A stretch of DNA of 22,153 nt from JANPIX01 sp031425195 (GTDB lineage Bacteria > Pseudomonadota > Alphaproteobacteria > Rhodobacterales > Rhodobacteraceae), in assembly GCA_031425195.1 (NCBI GenBank), contig JANPIX010000005.1, forward strand, positions 1 to 22,153, read 5' to 3'. Shown here piece after piece: positions 14,483 to 22,153 of the stretch; position 1 is the first letter of the stretch; each line of letters begins with the position of its first letter. Under the pieces are notes generated by a model. It was not told where the DNA came from and did no database searches. It saw nothing but the letters and a program-made list of their open reading frames with translations. A program made the translations under genes and the position numbers.

Positions 14483-14539
14483 GCCTGTCGCACCAAGGCG
14501 TGGTTTGATAGGGCGGGACGTGCCCTTTGGATCGACGAG

Positions 14540-15442
14540 ATGAACCTGTCCGACAACATGCGCGGCGCGCTTCTGATGAACCTGGCGATGCTTGTGTTCA
14601 CCCTGAACGACACCTGCATGAAGGCCGTGACCCAGACGATGCCCCTGTTTCAGGCCATCACCCTGCGCGGTGCGATTGCCACTGCAGGGCTGGTTGTGAT
14701 TGCCTGTGTGACGCGGCAATTTCGCCTGTGGCCCGGCCCACGCGATGCAAAAATCATTGCGATCCGGTCGGTGGCCGAGGTGGCAGGAACCGTGCTGTTT
14801 CTGGTGGCGCTCATGCACATGCCGCTGGCAAACCTGTCGGCCATCATGCAGTCGCTGCCTCTTGCCGTGGCGCTTGGCGCGGCGGTGGCCTTTGGCGACC
14901 CGCTTGGCTGGCGGCGCATGACGGCGATTGGTATCGGGTTTGTCGGTGTTCTGATTATCATTCGCCCCGGCACCGAAGGGTTCGACGTGTGGTCGATGAT
15001 GGCGCTTGGGTCGGTGCTGGCGGTTGTGGTGCGCGATCTTGCAGCGCGCAGCCTGTCGCCCGGAATACCGTCGCTGACAGTGGCGGTCTGGGCGTCGATT
15101 TCGGTCACAGTCATGGGCGCGGCGGTTGCGCTGGTGGAAGGCTGGCAGCCCGTGACGATGGTCGAGGCGATCTGGCTTGGCGTGGCTGCCGTCAATCTGA
15201 TTGTCGGCTATCAGACAGTGGTCATGGTCATGCGGGTGGGCGACATCGGTTTTGTCGCGCCATTCAGATACATGTCGCTGATCTGGGCCTTGATCCTCGG
15301 CTGGATGATCTTTGGTTCGTTCCCGGACAGGCTGACATTGCTGGGTTCCGGGATCGTCGTGGCGACCGGATTGTTCACCATATGGGGCGAACGGCAGAAG
15401 TCGCGCCGCAGCAGCGCCGTGGCCGGCCTGCCGGATCACTGA
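14540..15442 (+). CDS. EamA-family (DMT superfamily) transporter
   Basis: Inner-membrane protein of 300 residues with about ten hydrophobic segments, arranged as two repeated halves of five. The first half begins GALLMNLAMLVFTLNDTCMKA, and a loop RPGTEGFD near the middle separates the halves. This is the layout of drug/metabolite transporter superfamily permeases of the EamA type, which export or import small metabolites; the substrate is unknown. It is not the four-span EmrE/ArnE type known to flip aminoarabinose lipid carriers. It starts 57 nt after the preceding gene and ends 84 nt before the GT2 gene, in the same direction, so it may share a transcript with the former. The ribosome-binding site is weak. 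Confidence 0.85.
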   Translation: MNLSDNMRGALLMNLAMLVFTLNDTCMKAVTQTMPLFQAITLRGAIATAGLVVIACVTRQFRLWPGPRDAKIIAIRSVAEVAGTVLFLVALMHMPLANLSAIMQSLPLAVALGAAVAFGDPLGWRRMTAIGIGFVGVLIIIRPGTEGFDVWSMMALGSVLAVVVRDLAARSLSPGIPSLTVAVWASISVTVMGAAVALVEGWQPVTMVEAIWLGVAAVNLIVGYQTVVMVMRVGDIGFVAPFRYMSLIWALILGWMIFGSFPDRLTLLGSGIVVATGLFTIWGERQKSRRSSAVAGLPDH

Positions 15443-15472
15443 TTGCAGGGCAAACCGGAACGCACTAAAGGG

Positions 15473-15502
15473 GGCAATGACGGCATTGCCGGGCACGCGC
15501 CC
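15473..15502 (+). other. Two short hairpins between the EamA and GT2 genes
   Basis: GGCAATG-ACGG-CATTGCC (15473-15490) is followed at once by GGGC-ACGC-GCCC (15491-15502). No T-run follows. They may mark a transcript boundary or mRNA-stabilising structure before the GT2-LABN-ArnT-PAP2 block. Just after, the 13-mer CCCGGCGCAGGCC (15501-15513) repeats the core of the element at 2435. Confidence 0.4.
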
Positions 15503-15526
15503 CGGCGCAGGCCCAAGGGTTGAAAC

Positions 15527-16252
15527 ATGGTCCGGTTATCGATTGTCATTCCCGCCCGGAACGAGCGTGAAAACATTCTTTCCCTTGTCGAGGCAATCCA
15601 CACGGCTGTGCACGCCCTGTCACCGTTCGAGATCATCGTGGTGGATGATGGATCAACAGATAATACGGCGGCCGTTCTGAAGGCGCGGCAGGCCACCATG
15701 CCGTCACTGCGGCTTTTGCGCCATGCCGTTTCCGCCGGTCAAAGCGCCGCCGTTCATTCCGGTGTTCTGGCCGCCCGGGGCAGTATCATCTGCACGCTGG
15801 ATGGCGATGGGCAAAACCCCCCCGAAGACATTCCCAAGCTGGTGGCGCCCCTCTTTGCGGCTGGGTCCGACAGGATCGGGCTTGTGGCGGGGCAGCGGGT
15901 TGGTCGAAAGGACACGCTGTCAAAACGTCTCGCGTCGCGGTTTGCCAACGGGCTGCGGGCATGGATGCTGGGGGACAAGACGCGCGATACGGGCTGCGGG
16001 CTCAAGGCTTTTCGCCGCGACGCCTTTTTGCGCCTTCCCTATTTCAATCACATGCACCGCTATTTGCCCGCCCTGTTCGCGCGTGACGGGTGGGAGGTTC
16101 GCCATGTGGATGTGGGGCACCGGGCGCGCGGCGCAGGGCGGTCGAATTACAGTAACCTTCAACGCGGTCTGGTGGGCATCGTCGATCTGTTCGGCGTGGC
16201 CTGGCTGATCCGACGTCGCAAGCGGGCCGAGGCCCAGGTCGAAGACAGGTAG
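15527..16252 (+). CDS. GT2 glycosyltransferase (polyprenyl-phosphate sugar synthase-like)
   Basis: The 241-residue GT-A enzyme belongs to the DPM1/ArnC-like branch of family GT2, which transfers a sugar from a nucleotide sugar to a polyprenyl phosphate on the cytosolic face. It shows LSIVIPARNE at the start, DDGSTD at residues 40-45, the catalytic-metal DGDGQNPPEDIP with D92 and D94, and RDTGCGLKAFRR, matching the TGCGLK-type motif of that branch. There is at most one short hydrophobic stretch near the C-terminus (GIVDLFGVAWLI), unlike ArnC with two spans. The ATG at 15527 has AAGGG 7 nt upstream. The LABN gene follows after 9 nt, and the ArnT-like gene is next, fitting donor synthesis for a membrane sugar transferase. 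The sugar is unknown. Confidence 0.88.
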   Translation: MVRLSIVIPARNERENILSLVEAIHTAVHALSPFEIIVVDDGSTDNTAAVLKARQATMPSLRLLRHAVSAGQSAAVHSGVLAARGSIICTLDGDGQNPPEDIPKLVAPLFAAGSDRIGLVAGQRVGRKDTLSKRLASRFANGLRAWMLGDKTRDTGCGLKAFRRDAFLRLPYFNHMHRYLPALFARDGWEVRHVDVGHRARGAGRSNYSNLQRGLVGIVDLFGVAWLIRRRKRAEAQVEDR

Positions 16253-16261
16253 GGGCAGACG

Positions 16262-16570
16262 ATGCAAACGATCATGAGCATGCTGGGTACAACCACCGCC
16301 GCCGATGCCACATGGCTGGTTGTTGGTCTGTTGGGTCAGCTCATGTTCACCGCGCGGTTTCTGGTGCAGTGGATGGCATCGGAACGGGCTGGAAAGTCAG
16401 TCATTCCCATTGCCTTCTGGTATTTTTCCATTCTGGGAAGTCTGATCGTTCTGGCGTACGGCATCCACAAGGTGGAACCGGTGATTATCGTCGGGCAGTT
16501 ACCGGGCGTCGTGATCTATGCCCGCAATCTTTGGCTGATCCACAGGGAAAGGCGGCATGCGGGTGCGTGA
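16262..16570 (+). CDS. LABN (lipid-A-disaccharide synthase N-terminal-like) small membrane protein
   Basis: The 102-residue integral membrane protein has three hydrophobic segments (about residues 18-37, 48-66 and 72-90). The hallmark GQLMFTARFLVQWMASERAGKSVIP matches the LABN domain, despite its name not a synthase. Such proteins are usually encoded between a GT2 polyprenyl-phosphate glycosyltransferase and an ArnT-like transferase, as here. A role in moving or presenting the lipid-linked sugar has been suggested for the family and remains inference. The second half, GQLPGVVIYARNLWLIHRER, is also typical. The end of the gene overlaps the start of the ArnT-like gene by 14 nt, indicating translational coupling. 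Confidence 0.9.
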   Translation: MQTIMSMLGTTTAADATWLVVGLLGQLMFTARFLVQWMASERAGKSVIPIAFWYFSILGSLIVLAYGIHKVEPVIIVGQLPGVVIYARNLWLIHRERRHAGA

Positions 16571-17990
16571 CCACAGACCTTGGCTGGCGCAGACGCTTGT
16601 CTTTGTCGGGGCGATTACGCTGTTGCGTCTTGTCTTGCTTGCGTTCGACCGGACTGATCTTTTCGTGGACGAAACGCAATATTGGCTGTGGGGGCAGGAG
16701 TTTGCGTTTGGCTACTATTCCAAGCCACCGCTGATTGGCTGGTTGATCGGGGCGGTGACAGCCCTGTTCGGTGACGATCCGTTCTGGGTGCGCGCCCCGG
16801 GAGCCGTGTTGCATGGTACAACGGCCCTGATCCTTGCCGCACTTGGCGCAAGGGTGCTTGGCGGGCGCCGGGCGTTCTGGGTGGGCGTGTCCTATGCCAC
16901 GCTGCCGTTCGTCGCCGTCGGCAGTCTGCTGATTTCAACCGACACGGTGATGGCCCCGTTCTTTGCGGCGGCCTTGTATTTTCATCGGCGTCTGGTCGAA
17001 GGCGGCGGGGCGCGTGTCGCCTTGGCTTGCGGCGCGGCGATTGGCGTGGCGTTCCTGGCGAAATATGCGGCGATCTACTTTCTGGGTGGCGTTGCCTTGG
17101 CGGCGTTGTTCCATCCGGCCCAGCGTTTTCCCCTGCGGTACGCAGCGTTGCTGGTTGCGGCCTTTGGGGTCGTGATCGCGCCGAATATCGCATGGAACCT
17201 TAGTCACGATCTGACGACCGTTTCACACACGATGGACAACGTGGGCTGGCTGCGGGCCGACGATCCCATGGCCCGGCTAAGCGTGGGTCGCGCTTTGGAA
17301 TTTCTGGCCAGCCAGTTTGCCGTGTTCGGCCCGCTGGTGGGCGTGGCTCTGATAGGCGGGTTGGTCCGACGGGGCGCTGCCCGACCGCTTTGGCCCTTTG
17401 TCTTGCCCGCCCTGATTGTCGTGACCGGTCAGGCCATGCTGGAAAAGGCCTATGCCAACTGGGCTGTGTCGGCGTTCTTTGCGGGCACGATCATCGCCGT
17501 CGGCTTTCTGGTCACGCGTCCCCGTCTGATGGCCCTGTCCATTGCCATCAACGGGGTGATCTGCGTGGCACTGCCCGTGTTGGCGGTATTTCCTCAGACC
17601 ACTTTTGGCCGGGATGCACCGTTGTTGCAGCGCTATCTTGGCCGCGCGGACCTGAGCCGTCAGATCATCGCGGCGGCGCAGCAGGCCGGTAATGTGCCGG
17701 TGGTGGCGCGCAATCGCCAAGTGTTGGCCGATCTGTTCTATACCGGACGGGCCACTGCCATTTCGGTGTATTCTACACCAAGCCTTGGCCGACCGCTGAA
17801 CCATTATGCCCAAAGATATGCCTTGCCCGACGATCTTGGTGGTAAGGTGCTACTTGTTGATGCGGCACCGCCCCGCTGTGATGGCCAAATCGTCATGCCA
17901 ACCGCTAATTTTGATGTGACCGACGGAGCTTATGACGGGGACGGTCTGGCCGGATATTTGATTGAGGCATCCTGTGTCGTTCCAGAGTAA
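16557..17990 (+). CDS. ArnT-like glycosyltransferase (GT39/GT83 superfamily)
   Basis: The 477-residue polytopic membrane protein is related to ArnT and protein mannosyltransferases, which move a sugar from a polyprenyl-phosphate donor to an acceptor on the periplasmic side. After the first span comes the key loop FVDETQYWLWGQ with D38-E39, the expected catalytic acidic pair, then GYYSKPPLIGWLIG, the conserved YxxKPP segment. About ten to eleven spans follow, then a soluble C-terminal region of about 130 residues (from roughly 345), as in ArnT. The start codon ATG 16557 has AAAGG 4 nt upstream and overlaps the LABN gene; the end overlaps the PAP2 gene by 17 nt. The acceptor could be lipid A, another lipid, or a protein. 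Confidence 0.87.
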   Translation: MRVRDHRPWLAQTLVFVGAITLLRLVLLAFDRTDLFVDETQYWLWGQEFAFGYYSKPPLIGWLIGAVTALFGDDPFWVRAPGAVLHGTTALILAALGARVLGGRRAFWVGVSYATLPFVAVGSLLISTDTVMAPFFAAALYFHRRLVEGGGARVALACGAAIGVAFLAKYAAIYFLGGVALAALFHPAQRFPLRYAALLVAAFGVVIAPNIAWNLSHDLTTVSHTMDNVGWLRADDPMARLSVGRALEFLASQFAVFGPLVGVALIGGLVRRGAARPLWPFVLPALIVVTGQAMLEKAYANWAVSAFFAGTIIAVGFLVTRPRLMALSIAINGVICVALPVLAVFPQTTFGRDAPLLQRYLGRADLSRQIIAAAQQAGNVPVVARNRQVLADLFYTGRATAISVYSTPSLGRPLNHYAQRYALPDDLGGKVLLVDAAPPRCDGQIVMPTANFDVTDGAYDGDGLAGYLIEASCVVPE

Positions 17991-18738
17991 CCCCCTTCGC
18001 GCGTCCATTGTGATCACTTTGCTGATCATCCTGACCTTTGCCGTATTCTCGATCTGGCCCATGATTGACCTTTGGGTGTCGGACCTTGGCTATGACGCGA
18101 CGGCGGGTTTCTGGATTGACGAGGTTCCCCTATCCAGTCAGGTGCGCCATGCGATCTGGAATGGATCGACGGCGATGGTCATCGTGGCTGTCGTCGGGTT
18201 GTCGTGGCGGACGATACGCAAGCGCGCCAGCATCATACCCGCACGGGTCTGGGCGTTCATCCTGTTGCTTTACATCATCGGGCCGGGGCTGATCGTCAAC
18301 GTACTGCTGAAAGAACACTGGGGCCGCGCCCGGCCTGCAACAATCATTGAATTCGGTGGCACGCTTCAGTTTACACCGCCCATCCAGATCACGGATCAAT
18401 GCCTGACCAATTGCTCGTTTGTTTCCGGTGAAGCGTCGGCAGCCATGGCGCTTTGCCTTTCGCTGCTGATGATTCTGCACCACCTGCGGCCCTTGATTGG
18501 CAGCGTGGCGTTCCGCACGGGGCAGGGAATTGCCGTGCTGATTGTCGGTCTGGCCAGCGCACAACGGATTGCCACCGGGCGGCACTTTCTCTCAGATACG
18601 ATCCTTGCCATCCTTCTGGTTTTGTTGATCGCCACGGCATTGCGCGTGCTGTTGAAAATCCCTGCCGCGCCCCGGCAAATGTTGGCCCGCGGTGCTGTTG
18701 ACAACCCCGGCGACTCCCCCTATACGCCCCCCACCTGA
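17974..18738 (+). CDS. PAP2-family membrane phosphatase
   Basis: The 254-residue membrane phosphatase has about six hydrophobic spans. The three PAP2 signature motifs are in order: KEHWGRARP (K113, R120, P121), SFVSGEAS (S151, G152, E153) and QRIATGRHFLSD (R198, H204, D208). The second motif normally reads SGH; here the His is Glu. R198 and the nucleophile H204 are intact, so activity is plausible but not certain. Relatives remove phosphates from lipid A (LpxE, LpxF), undecaprenyl pyrophosphate or phosphatidylglycerol phosphate. The start GTG 17974 is favoured over TTG 17962 because GAGG lies 6 nt upstream. The gene overlaps the ArnT-like gene, and its last 41 nt contain the str promoter. Confidence 0.85.
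   Translation: MSFQSNPLRASIVITLLIILTFAVFSIWPMIDLWVSDLGYDATAGFWIDEVPLSSQVRHAIWNGSTAMVIVAVVGLSWRTIRKRASIIPARVWAFILLLYIIGPGLIVNVLLKEHWGRARPATIIEFGGTLQFTPPIQITDQCLTNCSFVSGEASAAMALCLSLLMILHHLRPLIGSVAFRTGQGIAVLIVGLASAQRIATGRHFLSDTILAILLVLLIATALRVLLKIPAAPRQMLARGAVDNPGDSPYTPPT
18698..18726 (+). promoter_or_regulatory. str operon promoter
   Basis: TTGACA (18698-18703), a 17-nt spacer and TATACG (18721-18726) give a consensus -35, ideal spacing and a good -10. It lies wholly inside the last codons of the PAP2 gene. The start would be near 18733, at the PAP2 stop, giving a ~200-nt leader before rpsL. Confidence 0.8.
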
Positions 18739-18932
18739 CCTGTTCCCTGTGCACAGTTCGGGCTTCAGAATTGAAGTGGTCATGATCCGGGCCTGTGCCC
18801 CGATCCTCTGGAATTCCACCGCACCGTTCCCGAGATGGGAACGAATGCGGTATTTGCGTTTGCGGACGCGCCAACGCGCGAGACTGTCCCGCCGGTGGGA
18901 CGAATGAAACGGGTAACGAAGGGCTGAACCTT
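18739..18932 (+). promoter_or_regulatory. Structured rpsL leader
   Basis: The 194-nt region between the PAP2 stop and rpsL has no gene. It contains CGTTCCC-GAGAT-GGGAACG (18825-18843) and GTCCC-GCCGGT-GGGAC (18886-18901). Each runs straight into CGAATG (18842-18847 and 18901-18906), like two copies of one motif 59 nt apart. Between them lies CGCG-CCAA-CGCG (18867-18878), which competes with GCGT/ACGC pairing (18856-18869). It may be an autoregulatory or attenuation leader; the ligand is unknown. Confidence 0.5.
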
Positions 18933-19304
18933 ATGCCGACGATCCAACAGCTGATCCGCAAGCCGCGGGAAGCGAACGTAAGAAAGTCCAAGTCGCAGCA
19001 CTTGGAAGGATGCCCGCAGAAACGCGGCGTTTGCACGCGCGTCTATACGACGACGCCGAAAAAGCCGAACTCGGCCATGCGGAAAGTCGCCAAGGTGCGT
19101 CTGACCAACAGCTTTGAGGTGATCTGCTACATCCCCGGTGAAAAGCACAACCTGCAGGAACACTCGGTTGTTCTGATCCGTGGCGGTCGTATCAAGGATC
19201 TTCCCGGCGTCCGTTATCACATCCTGCGCGGTGTTCTCGATACGCAAGGCGTTAAAGACCGTCGCCAGCGTCGTTCGAAATACGGCGCCAAGCGTCCGAA
19301 GTGA
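18933..19304 (+). CDS. rpsL: 30S ribosomal protein S12
   Basis: S12 lies at the decoding centre of the small subunit and influences accuracy. The product has the standard 123 residues. MPTIQQLIRKPR is the family start, and the ATG at 18933 has GAAGGG about 9 nt upstream; longer in-frame openings upstream run through the leader. TTPKKPNSAMRK carries K43, and RGGRIKDLPG carries the second streptomycin-linked lysine, both unchanged. Therefore no streptomycin-resistance substitution is seen at these two positions. It is the first gene of the str operon and is followed by rpsG after 11 nt. Confidence 0.98.
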   Translation: MPTIQQLIRKPREANVRKSKSQHLEGCPQKRGVCTRVYTTTPKKPNSAMRKVAKVRLTNSFEVICYIPGEKHNLQEHSVVLIRGGRIKDLPGVRYHILRGVLDTQGVKDRRQRRSKYGAKRPK

Positions 19305-19315
19305 GGGTATAAGAT

Positions 19316-19786
19316 ATGTCTCGTCGTCACGCCGCCGAAAAGCGCGAAATTCTTCCCGACGCCAAGTTTGGCGATACGGTTCTGACCAAGTTCATGAACA
19401 ACCTGATGATCGACGGCAAGAAGTCGGTCGCAGAAAGCATCGTGTACAACGCTCTTGACCGGGTTCAGACCCGCCTCAAGCGCGCACCGATCGAAGCCTT
19501 TCACGAAGCACTTGAGAATGTGAAGCCATCCGTCGAAGTGCGTTCGCGCCGCGTCGGTGGGGCCACCTATCAGGTTCCCGTCGAAGTCCGGATGGAGCGC
19601 CGCGAGGCACTTGCAATCCGCTGGCTGATCATCGCTGCCCGCAAGCGCAACGAAAACACCATGGAAGAACGCCTGGCCGCCGAACTGTCGGATGCCGTGA
19701 ACAACCGTGGCACCGCCGTCAAAAAGCGCGAAGACACACACAAGATGGCCGACGCTAACAACGCGTTCAGCCATTATCGCTGGTAA
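19316..19786 (+). CDS. rpsG: 30S ribosomal protein S7
   Basis: S7 starts assembly of the 3' domain of 16S rRNA and lines the E-site exit. The 156-residue product starts MSRRHAAEKREILPD and includes the conserved FMNNLMIDGKKSVAE and VRSRRVGGATYQVPVEVR segments, with KMADANNAFSHYRW at the end. GAGGG at 19303-19307, overlapping the rpsL stop, is its ribosome-binding site, so it is probably translationally coupled to rpsL. In E. coli S7 represses the str operon through the rpsL-rpsG spacer. That spacer is only 11 nt here and cannot hold such an operator, so if autoregulation exists it must lie elsewhere, perhaps in the long leader. Confidence 0.98.
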   Translation: MSRRHAAEKREILPDAKFGDTVLTKFMNNLMIDGKKSVAESIVYNALDRVQTRLKRAPIEAFHEALENVKPSVEVRSRRVGGATYQVPVEVRMERREALAIRWLIIAARKRNENTMEERLAAELSDAVNNRGTAVKKREDTHKMADANNAFSHYRW

Positions 19787-19811
19787 ACCCATCTTAGCCT
19801 GAGGCAGCCCA

Positions 19812-21935
<2,124 letters not shown>

Positions 21936-21942
21936 CTGGTGT

Positions 21943-21992
21943 GGCGGGGTGAACCCGCCCTACCAATCCCGTAGGGCGAGGAGCACCTCGCC
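21943..21992. repeat. GTAG-type REP pair between fusA and tuf
   Basis: GGCGGG-GTGAA-CCCGCC (21943-21959), CTAC (21960-21963), a 7-nt gap, GTAG (21971-21974), then GGCGAGG-AGCA-CCTCGCC (21975-21992). Layout, CTAC/GTAG feet and the 7-nt gap match the element between rpoB and rpoC at 9242-9294, while hairpin loops and one stem differ. No T-run follows, so it should not end the transcript. It stops 18 nt before the tuf ribosome-binding site. Confidence 0.75.
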
Positions 21993-22021
21993 ACCCCAGA
22001 CCAGATACTCAGGAGGCCAAG

Positions 22022-22153
22022 ATGGCGAAGGCAAAGTTTGAACGTAACAAGCCGCATGTGAACATCGGGACGATTGGTCACGTTGACCATGGCAAGACGA
22101 CGCTGACGGCGGCGATCACGAAGTATTTCGGCGAGTTCAAGGCGTATGACCAG
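22022..22153 (+). CDS. tuf: Elongation factor Tu, N-terminal 44 codons (cut by window end)
   Basis: EF-Tu carries aminoacyl-tRNA to the ribosome. Only 44 codons are present: MAKAKFERNKPHVNIGTIG followed by the P-loop GHVDHGKTTL at residues 19-28 and the start of the switch region. A consensus AGGAGG at 22011-22016 lies 5 nt before the ATG, the strongest ribosome-binding site in the window, as expected for the most abundant protein. It is the last visible gene of the str operon; whether a second tuf copy exists elsewhere cannot be told. Confidence 0.98.
   Translation, partial: MAKAKFERNKPHVNIGTIGHVDHGKTTLTAAITKYFGEFKAYDQ

Noticed and set aside
14506..14533. Hairpin AGGGC...GCCCT before the EamA gene as a terminator
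   Set aside because: The stem is only 5 bp with just three T after it; too weak to support.
18795..18932. Longer S12 starting in the leader
   Set aside because: S12 is 123 residues in nearly all bacteria, and the upstream residues are not family-like.

Overview
The window reads almost entirely on the + strand and carries the classic bacterial secE-nusG-rplKAJL-rpoBC and str (rpsL-rpsG-fusA-tuf) core. High G+C, the sequence style of SecE, L10 and RpoB, avoidance of TTA/CTA/TCA codons, and the neighbourhood point to an alphaproteobacterium, most likely Rhodobacterales/Rhodobacteraceae. This placement rests on recognition of the proteins, not on a search.

Layout: (1) 1-1336, the C-terminal part of a PBP1C-type peptidoglycan transpeptidase (pbpC, cut by the window start). 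(2) 1337-1450, a short spacer with helically phased ATACGC repeats upstream of a likely secE promoter. (3) 1451-4844, secE, nusG, rplK, rplA, rplJ, rplL, with a promoter plus terminator-like hairpin before nusG, a palindromic repeat before rplK, and a structured L10 leader before rplJ. (4) 4845-13568, rpoB and rpoC, preceded by three consecutive strong hairpins (attenuator or RNA-processing region) and separated by a two-hairpin REP-type element. (5) 13593-13625, a strong intrinsic terminator closing the rpo operon. (6) 13667-18738, six envelope genes: a putative rhamnosyltransferase-family protein, an EamA/DMT transporter, and a tightly packed GT2 - LABN - ArnT-like - PAP2 block. (7) 18698-22153, the str operon promoter (inside the end of the PAP2 gene), a 200-nt leader, rpsL, rpsG, fusA and the first 44 codons of tuf, with a second REP-type element between fusA and tuf.

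The translation and transcription genes make SecE, NusG, the L1/L11/L10/L12 stalk proteins, RNA polymerase beta and beta', S12, S7, EF-G and EF-Tu. The inserted block looks like a self-contained lipid remodelling module. A GT2 enzyme would make a polyprenyl-phosphate sugar, a small LABN membrane protein could assist, and an ArnT-like enzyme would transfer the sugar on the periplasmic face. A PAP2 phosphatase could unmask or recycle a phosphate. The substrate is not visible from sequence. The most interesting signals are this block between rpoC and rpsL, the GTAG-type REP pairs inside two core operons, the phased repeats before secE, and several structured leaders.
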